Shown here in pieces: positions 1-5,878 of a DNA stretch of 8,418 bases. Where the stretch lies: the NCBI GenBank assembly GCA_023137075.1, contig JAGLQA010000363.1:1-8418 (forward strand), given 5' to 3'. The position numbers were made by a program, and so were the translations under genes. The DNA comes from Candidatus Aminicenantota bacterium (GTDB lineage Bacteria; Acidobacteriota; Aminicenantia; UBA2199). The first letter of the stretch is position 1; each line of letters begins with the position of its first letter. The notes under the pieces were generated by a model, which saw only the letters and a list, made by a program, of their open reading frames with translations, was not told the origin of the DNA and ran no database searches.

Positions 1-20
1 GAATGCTAAGTTCAAATAAT

Positions 21-49
21 TTGACTAAAGTAAAAAGAAGCGTTATACT
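21..49 (+). promoter_or_regulatory. Sigma70-type promoter for the cysteine desulfurase gene
   Basis: A TTGACT -35 box (21-26) is separated by exactly 17 bases from a TATACT -10 box (44-49). Transcription would start near base 56 and give a leader of about 42 bases, with a GAGAGG ribosome site at 86-91 ahead of the ATG at 98. Both boxes are one base from consensus with ideal spacing. The start site itself is inferred. Confidence 0.7.
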
Positions 50-97
50 CTTTTTTATTTAATCCCAAGTTTAATTCCAACACAAGAGAGGTACAAT

Positions 98-1261
98 ATG
101 GATAAAATGATTTACCTGGATAACGGTGCTACTTCATTCCCCAAACCTGAAGCGGTTTACAAGTATATGGATCATTTTTACAGGAACTACGGCGTCAACC
201 CGGGCCGTTCCGGGTATGACCTGTGTATCGAATCCGGTGAGGTGGTAGAAAATACCAGGAAACAGTTGACAAAGTTTTTTAACGGGACAGACCCGGATCG
301 ACTCTGCTTTTCTTATAATTCCACCGATTCCTTAAACCTGGTTATAAACGGTATATTAGAGAAAGGTGACCATGCTGTCACCACAAACGTCGAGCATAAC
401 TCCGTGTTACGGCCGCTCTATCACCAGAGCAAATACAACGGCGTCGAGGTGGACTATATTTCAGCGGACAGTAAGGGTTTTGTGAATCCTGATGATTTCC
501 CTAAGAAATTTAAGAAGAATACGAAACTTGTAATCGTGAATCATGCGTCCAATGTAATCGGTACCATCCAGCCGATTAAAGAGATAGGGAAATACTGCAG
601 AGAGAAAGGAATTCTCTTTGCTGTCGACGCCTCCCAGTCCTCGGGGAAAATCCCGGTCGATATGGAAGAACAAAATATCGATATCGTGGTCTTTACCGGT
701 CACAAATCATTACTTGGTCCGACCGGTATCGGCGGACTATATGTGAGGGAAGGGGTGGAAATCAGGCATACCCGGGCCGGTGGCACCGGCGTTCGCTCGG
801 CAGTAAAAACCCACCTCTTCGAGTATCCCTTCAGGCTCGAATACGGCACATTAAATTCCGTAGGCGTCGCCGGGCTTTATAAAGGAGTGGAGTGGGTCGA
901 AGAAAAGGGTATCCATAATATCCATGAACATGAGATGAAATTGACCACCATGCTCAGGGATGGGCTGAAAGATACGGAAGGCGTTACCCTGTACTGCCAG
1001 GACGACCTGACCGATCATATCGGAATTTTTCTGTTTAATGTTGCCGGATTTGAATCGTTGAATGTGGGTACTCTCCTGGATGTGGATTATAATATCGCCT
1101 GTAGAACCGGGTTGCACTGCGCGCCCCTGATTCATGTGCATATCGGGACTGCCGATATCCACGGGGCGGTCAGGTTAGGTGTCGGCCCCTTTAATACCGA
1201 AGCGGATGTTAAGACGACGATTGATGCAGTTAAAGAAATTGCGTTGATGAAGCAAAAATAA
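98..1261 (+). CDS. Cysteine desulfurase family aminotransferase (class V, PLP-dependent)
   Basis: A 387-residue cytoplasmic PLP enzyme expected to remove sulfur from cysteine (or selenium from selenocysteine), giving alanine and an enzyme-bound persulfide. The N-terminus YLDNGATSFPKP is typical of the family. His100 (VEHNS) should stack on PLP, Asp177 (VDASQ) should contact the ring nitrogen, and Lys203 (TGHKS) should form the Schiff base. Cys341 in RTGLHCAP is the persulfide cysteine, and Arg359 (GAVRLGVGPFNT) should bind the substrate carboxylate. The RTGxHCA motif places it in the SufS-like group II. The sequence most resembles the stand-alone desulfurase family typified by Enterococcus EF2568 rather than SufS of a suf operon, and no suf or isc partner is visible. 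The ATG at 98 is preferred over the one at 107 because GAGAGG lies six bases before it. The gene is monocistronic and converges on the redox operon. Family assignment is firm; the acceptor of its sulfur is unknown. Confidence 0.92.
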   Translation: MDKMIYLDNGATSFPKPEAVYKYMDHFYRNYGVNPGRSGYDLCIESGEVVENTRKQLTKFFNGTDPDRLCFSYNSTDSLNLVINGILEKGDHAVTTNVEHNSVLRPLYHQSKYNGVEVDYISADSKGFVNPDDFPKKFKKNTKLVIVNHASNVIGTIQPIKEIGKYCREKGILFAVDASQSSGKIPVDMEEQNIDIVVFTGHKSLLGPTGIGGLYVREGVEIRHTRAGGTGVRSAVKTHLFEYPFRLEYGTLNSVGVAGLYKGVEWVEEKGIHNIHEHEMKLTTMLRDGLKDTEGVTLYCQDDLTDHIGIFLFNVAGFESLNVGTLLDVDYNIACRTGLHCAPLIHVHIGTADIHGAVRLGVGPFNTEADVKTTIDAVKEIALMKQK

Positions 1262-1284
1262 TTTTTTTTCGGGTTTACAGAGAG

Positions 1285-1300
1285 ACGCAAGATTTTGCGT
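1285..1300. other. Perfect hairpin between convergent genes
   Basis: ACGCAA (1285-1290) and TTGCGT (1295-1300) form a perfect 6-bp stem with a four-base loop. It lies between the end of the desulfurase gene and the TAA stop (1302-1300) of the minus-strand iron-sulfur gene, which it slightly overlaps. No T-tract follows on either strand, although eight Ts lie at 1262-1269 on the plus strand before the hairpin. It may mark transcript ends from both directions, but it is not a canonical intrinsic terminator. Confidence 0.35.
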
Positions 1301-2634
1301 TAGATAACAAGGGCATCGGCCGCTATTTCACAGACCGTTTTTATCTGAACATTTAACTTGTAGTGTTTGTTTAGTTCCATCAACTGGTCGATACAATTGT
1401 GACAGGGGGAGGCAACTATTTTTGCCCCGGTTTTTTGGATCTGGTCCGACTTTATTTTTCCTACTTTTAAACGCCTCTCGCTGAATCGCGTCATGGACAG
1501 TTGACCGCCACCGCCGCCGCAGCAAAAGTTTTTCTGCCGGTTGGGGATCATCTCGATAAAATTGGCGGCCGCGTGTTTCAGGATGTAACGCTGTTCTTCA
1601 ACAATTCCTCCTAATCGCACCAGGTTGCAGGGATCATGCAAGGTGATGAGGTCCTGGTTTTTGGCGGGATCTAATTTTATCTTGCCATCGCGGATAAAAC
1701 CGGCCACAACTTCGAGGATGCTCCTGACTTCGAAACCGTATTTCTTGCTTAACCATTCCGGTGCTTCCCAGCGGTTGGAGTTAAAACCGTGCCCGCATTC
1801 GGCCAGTACCAGGGTGTTACAACCCAATTCTTTCATGGACCGGACAAGCCGATCGGACATGATTCCCGCTGCCTCGTCGTCTCCATTGTAAAGGCCGTAG
1901 TTGGTGACATCGTAGTTATCACTGGAGAAGGTCCAGCTTTCTCCGGCCGCGTGAAATATTTTCCCCACAGCCTGGATCGATAGGGGGAAGAACATGGCTT
2001 CTCGTGGGTTTATGGTATAAAAGTACTTAGCCCCCTTTTTATCTAACGGCAGTACCGCGTTCCGGTCGTCGATATCGTCCTGCAGCTCTTCTTCCACCCA
2101 TTCGACAGTCTCCAACCAATCCTCTTTTGCGATGCCCATGTTGTTGCCTTTCTCTATGGCCGTATTGACTGTGGACTGCAGCCCAGGGGGAACCAGGCCG
2201 ATGGCAGCCAGCGCACTCCTGGCAGTACGGATCAGGTAGGGAATATTCAAACCGATGGAACAATTGATCGCACACCTGCCGCATAACGAGCATCTTCCGA
2301 ATAGGGAGTCAATCCACTCTTTGACCATATCTTTATCGAGCGTTTTGGCGCCTACCCAGCGGGGAATGGCTTTACCGGAGAAGCTGAAATATTTTTTGAA
2401 TACTCCGATTACCAGGCTCAATTTGTAGGCCGGTATCGATTGCAAATCTTTATAGGTCAAATAATAATGACAGACGTCGGCACAGAGGCCGCAGTGTACG
2501 CAGGAATTAAGATGAGCGGCATATTTGTGATCTATCTTCTGTTCAAAGACCTGCAGTGCTTTTTGTAAGTCGTCCGGCGTTAGCTGTTCAATCTGTTCGT
2601 CAAAGGGGTCTTTGCTATCTTTTTTTTCGTTCAT
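1300..2634 (-). CDS. DsrK/TmcB/HdrD-like iron-sulfur oxidoreductase subunit
   Basis: A 444-residue protein without membrane segments, expected on the cytoplasmic face of the membrane. Two ferredoxin-type 4Fe-4S motifs are complete: Cys45, 48, 51, 55 (CVHCGLCADVC) and Cys115, 118, 121, 125 (CSLCGRCAINC). A C-terminal CCG (heterodisulfide-reductase) domain follows with Cys336 (HDPCNLVR), Cys371-Cys372 (NFCCGGGGG) and Cys411/Cys414 (SPCHNC), the set that holds the special 4Fe-4S cluster at the thiol/disulfide site in HdrB/HdrD/DsrK proteins. The first CCG half is reduced to an AECGHG motif at Cys280. Its length is nearer my recollection of TmcB than the larger DsrK. It is the last gene of the operon: its GAGGA ribosome site overlaps the TGA of the cytochrome gene, and the intergenic gap is nine bases. 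It probably passes electrons between the membrane cytochrome and a cytoplasmic thiol/disulfide. The natural substrate cannot be read from the sequence. Confidence 0.9.
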   Translation of the reverse strand: MNEKKDSKDPFDEQIEQLTPDDLQKALQVFEQKIDHKYAAHLNSCVHCGLCADVCHYYLTYKDLQSIPAYKLSLVIGVFKKYFSFSGKAIPRWVGAKTLDKDMVKEWIDSLFGRCSLCGRCAINCSIGLNIPYLIRTARSALAAIGLVPPGLQSTVNTAIEKGNNMGIAKEDWLETVEWVEEELQDDIDDRNAVLPLDKKGAKYFYTINPREAMFFPLSIQAVGKIFHAAGESWTFSSDNYDVTNYGLYNGDDEAAGIMSDRLVRSMKELGCNTLVLAECGHGFNSNRWEAPEWLSKKYGFEVRSILEVVAGFIRDGKIKLDPAKNQDLITLHDPCNLVRLGGIVEEQRYILKHAAANFIEMIPNRQKNFCCGGGGGQLSMTRFSERRLKVGKIKSDQIQKTGAKIVASPCHNCIDQLMELNKHYKLNVQIKTVCEIAADALVI

Positions 2635-2643
2635 TCTTTTTCC

Positions 2644-3279
2644 TCAGGTTTCATCTATTTTCGATCGTGTCGGGAATACCCCACGTCTACCGTAAAAAAT
2701 GCCGAAGAGAATCCTGATATAAAAGAAGAAGAAGCAGTGACGAATCTTACCTAAGGGGATATAAGCGAACATGATAATGGCAGTCAGGTAGAAGTAGGTA
2801 GTAATACCCGGGAAAAACGTGTGTACGAAAGCTAAAACCAGGTATATGTCCACAATAATATTGGCAGCGATATCATCGGGGCAGCTTAATTCTCTCATAT
2901 AGGGTGTCAACAGCCGTTTGATGAGGAGAACGATTCCCGAGACAAAAGCGCTCAGGCAAAAAACCTGGAAAATCAGGATAGCTATATCCGGTAATGTGAT
3001 GGGGATAATCACAACAAAAATATAAAAAAGAGCTAAAAAAATCCCCGTGTGATAAAACATTCCGCATATATAGGTGGGAAGGTGGCTCCCCGCACTCTCC
3101 TTTTCCCAGGGCATCATACCTTTCGTAAAGGCGTAGGTAATTCCTTTTTTTATATCTCCTGTAGGTTCGGCATACAGCTTCTTTTTGCCGAAGGAGAAGG
3201 TTTTGAGAACCAGGATGGTGAGTGTCACAGCGGAGAAAACCATTGAGATTAAAACACCAGACTTAAGCACAGTTTGCAT
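2644..3279 (-). CDS. DsrM/TmcC/NarI-like di-heme cytochrome b membrane subunit
   Basis: A 211-residue integral membrane protein with about five hydrophobic segments, near residues 8-27, 70-94, 97-120, 138-160 and 162-193. Its four histidines fit NarI-type bis-histidine ligation of two b hemes: His66 and His77 around the second segment, His153 (AFVHTFF) in the fourth and His181 (PLGKIRH) in the fifth. The PLGKIRH motif matches the last-helix PFxKxxH pattern of the NarI/DsrM family. The C-terminus YGRRGVFP is also seen in that family. It is expected to exchange electrons with the menaquinone pool and pair with the iron-sulfur subunit encoded nine bases downstream. The start is set by a GGAGG site (3290-3286) seven bases before the ATG. 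The run of four phenylalanines after His181 is encoded by TTC/TTT repeats. Family placement is good; the direction of electron flow is inference. Confidence 0.85.
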   Translation of the reverse strand: MQTVLKSGVLISMVFSAVTLTILVLKTFSFGKKKLYAEPTGDIKKGITYAFTKGMMPWEKESAGSHLPTYICGMFYHTGIFLALFYIFVVIIPITLPDIAILIFQVFCLSAFVSGIVLLIKRLLTPYMRELSCPDDIAANIIVDIYLVLAFVHTFFPGITTYFYLTAIIMFAYIPLGKIRHCFFFFYIRILFGIFYGRRGVFPTRSKIDET

Positions 3280-3326
3280 CTTAAACCTCCATTTCTACCG
3301 GGCTATTCGTCCCCCCCGTTCGTTCC

Positions 3327-3647
3327 TTAAACACAGCCGTCCGGTTTGGGTAGGCCGGCTATTTTCGCTGCTCCTTTAGCCGGTCCGGAAGGAAAAAGCT
3401 CATATATGTATTTAAGTTTCAAGCCTGTGTTTTTACATATCTTGCGAACCATGGGAGCGATATCTTTTTCCATATAGTAATCACGGATGTAATTGATAAC
3501 CGCCCAGTGGTCGTCGCTCAGTTTTTCTATTCCTTCTTCTTTCAGCGCGAAAAATTCGGCTATTTCCTTCTTCCATTCGGAAGGATTGGCTAAAAAGCCT
3601 TCTTCATTCACTTCTAATTTGCTTCCGTTAAAATCAACAAATGGCAT
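3327..3647 (-). CDS. DsrC/TusE-family sulfur-carrier-like protein lacking the second arm cysteine
   Basis: A 106-residue cytoplasmic protein of the TusE/DsrC/DsvC family. Hallmarks are the N-terminal GFLANPSEW, DDHWAVINYIRDYY (45-58), and the C-terminal arm LFPSGPAKGAAKIAGLPKP ending in GCV. The penultimate Cys105 (CysA), which carries the sulfur atom in family members, is present. The position eleven residues earlier, which is CysB in true DsrC (GACKIAGL), is Ala94, encoded by GCG (complement of 3366-3368). The only other cysteine is Cys71, outside the arm. It therefore cannot make the CysA-CysB bond and is TusE-like, or like the single-cysteine DsrC homologues proposed to be regulatory, despite being encoded with DsrMK/TmcBC-like redox partners. 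The start is set by GGAGG (3660-3656) eight bases before the ATG. It is the first gene of the operon, 47 bases ahead of the cytochrome gene. Confidence 0.9.
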   Translation of the reverse strand: MPFVDFNGSKLEVNEEGFLANPSEWKKEIAEFFALKEEGIEKLSDDHWAVINYIRDYYMEKDIAPMVRKICKNTGLKLKYIYELFPSGPAKGAAKIAGLPKPDGCV

Positions 3648-3684
3648 TATCGAGGCCTCCGTTCAATTTGTTTTTCAGGGAGAA

Positions 3685-3713
3685 ATTATATCATACCGGG
3701 ACAGCTATGTCTA
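3685..3713 (-). promoter_or_regulatory. Sigma70-type promoter for the DsrC-like redox operon
   Basis: On the minus strand a TAGACA -35 box (3713-3708) is followed by a 17-base spacer and a perfect TATAAT -10 box (3690-3685). Transcription would begin near 3678, giving a leader of about 30 bases with a GGAGG ribosome site at 3660-3656. It is the best promoter in the window and implies that housekeeping sigma factor can drive the operon without an activator. Confidence 0.75.
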
Positions 3714-3751
3714 TTGTGGAATAATAATTCTTGTTAAGCCACGGAAAAACA

Positions 3752-3784
3752 CCTGCCTGTGCGTGTCCGTACGCAGACAGGCGG
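3752..3784. repeat. GC-rich bulged inverted repeat (REP-like hairpin)
   Basis: GCCTGT (3755-3760) pairs with ACAGGC (3777-3782), and GCGT (3761-3764) pairs with ACGC (3771-3774). This leaves a two-base AG bulge on the right arm and a six-base loop; two outer pairs (one G-T) extend the stem. It is a GC-rich island in AT-rich DNA. It has no T-tract, lies upstream of both promoters, and so is not a terminator for either operon. A dispersed palindromic repeat is the likeliest explanation, but only one copy is seen in this window. Confidence 0.5.
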
Positions 3785-3929
3785 ATTTATACGGGCAAAA
3801 TGCTTAATCTTACCGGACATACAACCAGGCAACCGAAAGATGAAAAGTAAAATCTGTGTTTCGACAGGTTTTGTATTTATTGTTTTTTTCAACGTTGCGA
3901 TAAGAAAAATATTAGAAAATACAAAAATT

Positions 3930-3948
3930 TTCTTGAAAAATCCAAGAA
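3930..3948. promoter_or_regulatory. Candidate operator dyad upstream of the kinase promoter
   Basis: TTCTTG (3930-3935) and CAAGAA (3943-3948) are perfect inverted repeats separated by seven bases. The dyad is centred about 15 bases upstream of the -35 box, a usual position for an activator site. A 6-bp dyad can occur by chance in AT-rich DNA, so this is suggestive only. Confidence 0.3.
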
Positions 3949-3953
3949 TGTAA

Positions 3954-3982
3954 TTGAAAAAAGAGCAGTTTTCTGCTATATA
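3954..3982 (+). promoter_or_regulatory. Sigma70-type promoter for the kinase operon
   Basis: A TTGAAA -35 box (3954-3959), a 17-base spacer and a TATATA -10 box (3977-3982) would start transcription near 3989, leaving a leader of about 50 bases. The spacer contains a perfect dyad, AGCAG (3964-3968) and CTGCT (3973-3977) around TTTT, which may be an operator. An AAGGAG ribosome site at 4030-4035 precedes the ATG at 4040. Confidence 0.6.
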
Positions 3983-4039
3983 TCTAAATCATGATTATTT
4001 TTACTCAAAAAAGTAGTATTCGCATTCTTAAGGAGCAAC

Positions 4040-5878
4040 ATGAACGGCAATAACCGTAACGATCCGCAAAAAATGAAAAAGGAACTGGAAGGGCTGCGTT
4101 TTCAAGTGGAGAAACTTGAAGCAGCGGAAGCCGAGCTTGAAAAGCTTAAGAAGGAATTCAAGGAGAGCGAGGAGAAATTTCGTTTGCTTTCCGAACACAA
4201 GCAAGCTGAAGAAAGATTAAAAGAGAAACAGCGTACGCTTTCGACGTTAATGGGAAATCTTCCCGGTATGGCATATCGCCGCCGTAATGACGATGATTGG
4301 ACCATGGAGTTTGTTAGTGAAGGCAGCGCCGGTTTAACCGGTTACGTTCCCTCCGCTTTGATTGGCAACCGGATGGTTTCGTACAATAACCTGATTCACC
4401 CGGATGATTGGGAACCGGTTTCGGAACAGGTACAGGCTGCCCTAGAACTGATGCGTCCTTATGTAGTTGAGTACCGTATTCGAACTGCCGCGGCAGAAGA
4501 AAAATGGGTGTGGGAAAAAGGAGAAGGAGTTTTTTTTCCCGAAGGAGAGCTCCAGGCCTTAGAAGGATTTATAATAGATATTACGGAACGAAAAAGGGCT
4601 GAACAGGAATTAAGAGAACACCGTGACCACCTGGAGGAAATGGTAGCGGAGCGTACCGCGGAGATCGAGAAAAAGAATAAGGAACTTCAACTGGAAATTT
4701 CAGTACGCAAGCGGGCGGAAGAAAAAATCCAGTTTGAAATGTCGCAGCGTAAACAGGCGGAGGATCAACTCAAAGTCCTGGTTGGTGAACTCGAAAGCGC
4801 CAACCGGGAATTACAGGATTTTGCGTACATCGTGTCGCATGATTTAAAAACTCCGCTGCGGGGCATCAACTCCCTGGCCAATTGGTTGATGGAAGATTAT
4901 GCGGACAAACTGGATCAGGAAGGGCGTCAGTACCTGGAAAAATTGTTGAACAGGACTAAACGGATGCATAATCTTCTCGATGGAATTGTACAGTACTCTC
5001 GCGTAGGAAAAATCAAAACGGAGCCGCAGCCCTTAGAAAGTGAAATCGAAATCAGTGATATTATAGAAAGGCTTTCCATACCGGAAAACATAACGGTACG
5101 CCTCGAACCTACGCTGCCGACAATAGTCTATGACAAAATTCTCTTCCACAGGGCCTTCAGAAACCTGGTTGGAAACGCAGTCAGGCACTTAGGAAAATCA
5201 CTGGGTGAAATTGTTATCTCTTGCAGGGAACAGGAAAACGGGCAAGCCTGGGAGTTTTGTGTGAAAGATAACGGTGTCGGGATCGAGGAGAGGCACTTTG
5301 AAAAAATTTTCAAGATGTTCCAGACGTTGAAACCACGAGCGGAAGAGGAATCAACGGGAATCGGGTTGGCATTGGTGAAAAAAATTGCCGAACGGAATGG
5401 CGGGAAAGTCTGGTTAGAATCCATTGTCGGTGAAGGCAGTTCCTTCTTTTTTACCATACCCAAGAGATATAGAGTGGTTAAATCCACCTCTTTTTTAACG
5501 GTTTTGATCATCGATGACAACCTTGATTTTATTAGTGTTGCCAGGGCAATGTTGGAGTTAGAGGGGCATAAGGTGCTTCTTGCGGCGAATCGGGTGGAAG
5601 CGGAGGAGGTCCTGGGAAAATACGAAGGAGATATCCAGGTTATTCTGATGGATATACATATCCCCGGAGAAGATCCTCTCGAACGTTATCTTGCCATTCG
5701 CAAGAAACGTCCCGGCTTGAAAATTCTGGCTTGCACGGGAGTTGATCTACCGGAAACCGTGAAGAATCTCGAGAGGGAAGGATTGGATGGCATTCTAAAA
5801 AAACCGTTTAAAATTAGCGAACTTTATAGTATAATCGGAGATGATGTTCAACCTTTTCGTAAAACCGGAAGGAAATGA
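4040..5878 (+). CDS. Soluble hybrid sensor histidine kinase (PAS-HisKA-HATPase-receiver)
   Basis: A 612-residue cytoplasmic kinase with no signal peptide or membrane segment. Order: coiled coil (about 8-70); one PAS_3-like domain with PAC tail (about 66-185, including LIHPDDW and IIDITERK); long coiled-coil linker (186-258); HisKA with phospho-acceptor His267 (SHDLKTPL); HATPase with N-box Asn375/Asn379, G1 box DNGVGI (410-415) and G2 box GIGLAL (440-445). A C-terminal receiver (about 486-600) has acidic Asp492/Asp493, phospho-acceptor Asp538, Thr566 and Lys588, so all catalytic residues are intact. The PAS domain should sense an internal ligand or redox state, which cannot be identified. The N-terminal linker looks like the scar of a lost PAS domain. 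The stop overlaps the next kinase start (ATGA). No output domain is present, so phosphate must leave through an Hpt protein or another regulator. The start follows AAGGAG by four bases. Confidence 0.9.
   Translation: MNGNNRNDPQKMKKELEGLRFQVEKLEAAEAELEKLKKEFKESEEKFRLLSEHKQAEERLKEKQRTLSTLMGNLPGMAYRRRNDDDWTMEFVSEGSAGLTGYVPSALIGNRMVSYNNLIHPDDWEPVSEQVQAALELMRPYVVEYRIRTAAAEEKWVWEKGEGVFFPEGELQALEGFIIDITERKRAEQELREHRDHLEEMVAERTAEIEKKNKELQLEISVRKRAEEKIQFEMSQRKQAEDQLKVLVGELESANRELQDFAYIVSHDLKTPLRGINSLANWLMEDYADKLDQEGRQYLEKLLNRTKRMHNLLDGIVQYSRVGKIKTEPQPLESEIEISDIIERLSIPENITVRLEPTLPTIVYDKILFHRAFRNLVGNAVRHLGKSLGEIVISCREQENGQAWEFCVKDNGVGIEERHFEKIFKMFQTLKPRAEEESTGIGLALVKKIAERNGGKVWLESIVGEGSSFFFTIPKRYRVVKSTSFLTVLIIDDNLDFISVARAMLELEGHKVLLAANRVEAEEVLGKYEGDIQVILMDIHIPGEDPLERYLAIRKKRPGLKILACTGVDLPETVKNLEREGLDGILKKPFKISELYSIIGDDVQPFRKTGRK

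Larger units (their letters stand above)
3648..4039. other. Divergent intergenic region
   Basis: This 392-base gene-free stretch separates the redox operon (leftward) from the kinase operon (rightward). It holds a promoter for each side, a bulged hairpin repeat near 3752-3784, and two short dyads near the kinase promoter. The right half (about 3840-4020) is strongly AT-rich. Short open frames inside it have no convincing ribosome site or recognisable protein, so I call no gene here. The two promoters are about 240 bases apart and point away from each other. Confidence 0.7.

Noticed and set aside
1328..2293. Open frames overlapping the iron-sulfur gene in other frames on both strands
   Set aside because: They lie wholly within a gene with full domain support, and their translations show no family features.
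2717..2734. GAA-type triplet repeat inside the cytochrome gene
   Set aside because: It simply encodes a run of phenylalanines in the last membrane helix, and triplet slippage there would keep the frame.
3311..3317. Run of seven Cs between the DsrC-like and cytochrome genes, considered as a phase-variation tract
   Set aside because: It is short, lies in a non-coding gap outside the promoter boxes and ribosome site, and nothing shows that length changes would alter expression.
3759..3953. Short open frames in the divergent intergenic region
   Set aside because: They cross the hairpin repeat and the AT-rich promoter region, have no convincing ribosome site, and show no recognisable protein features.
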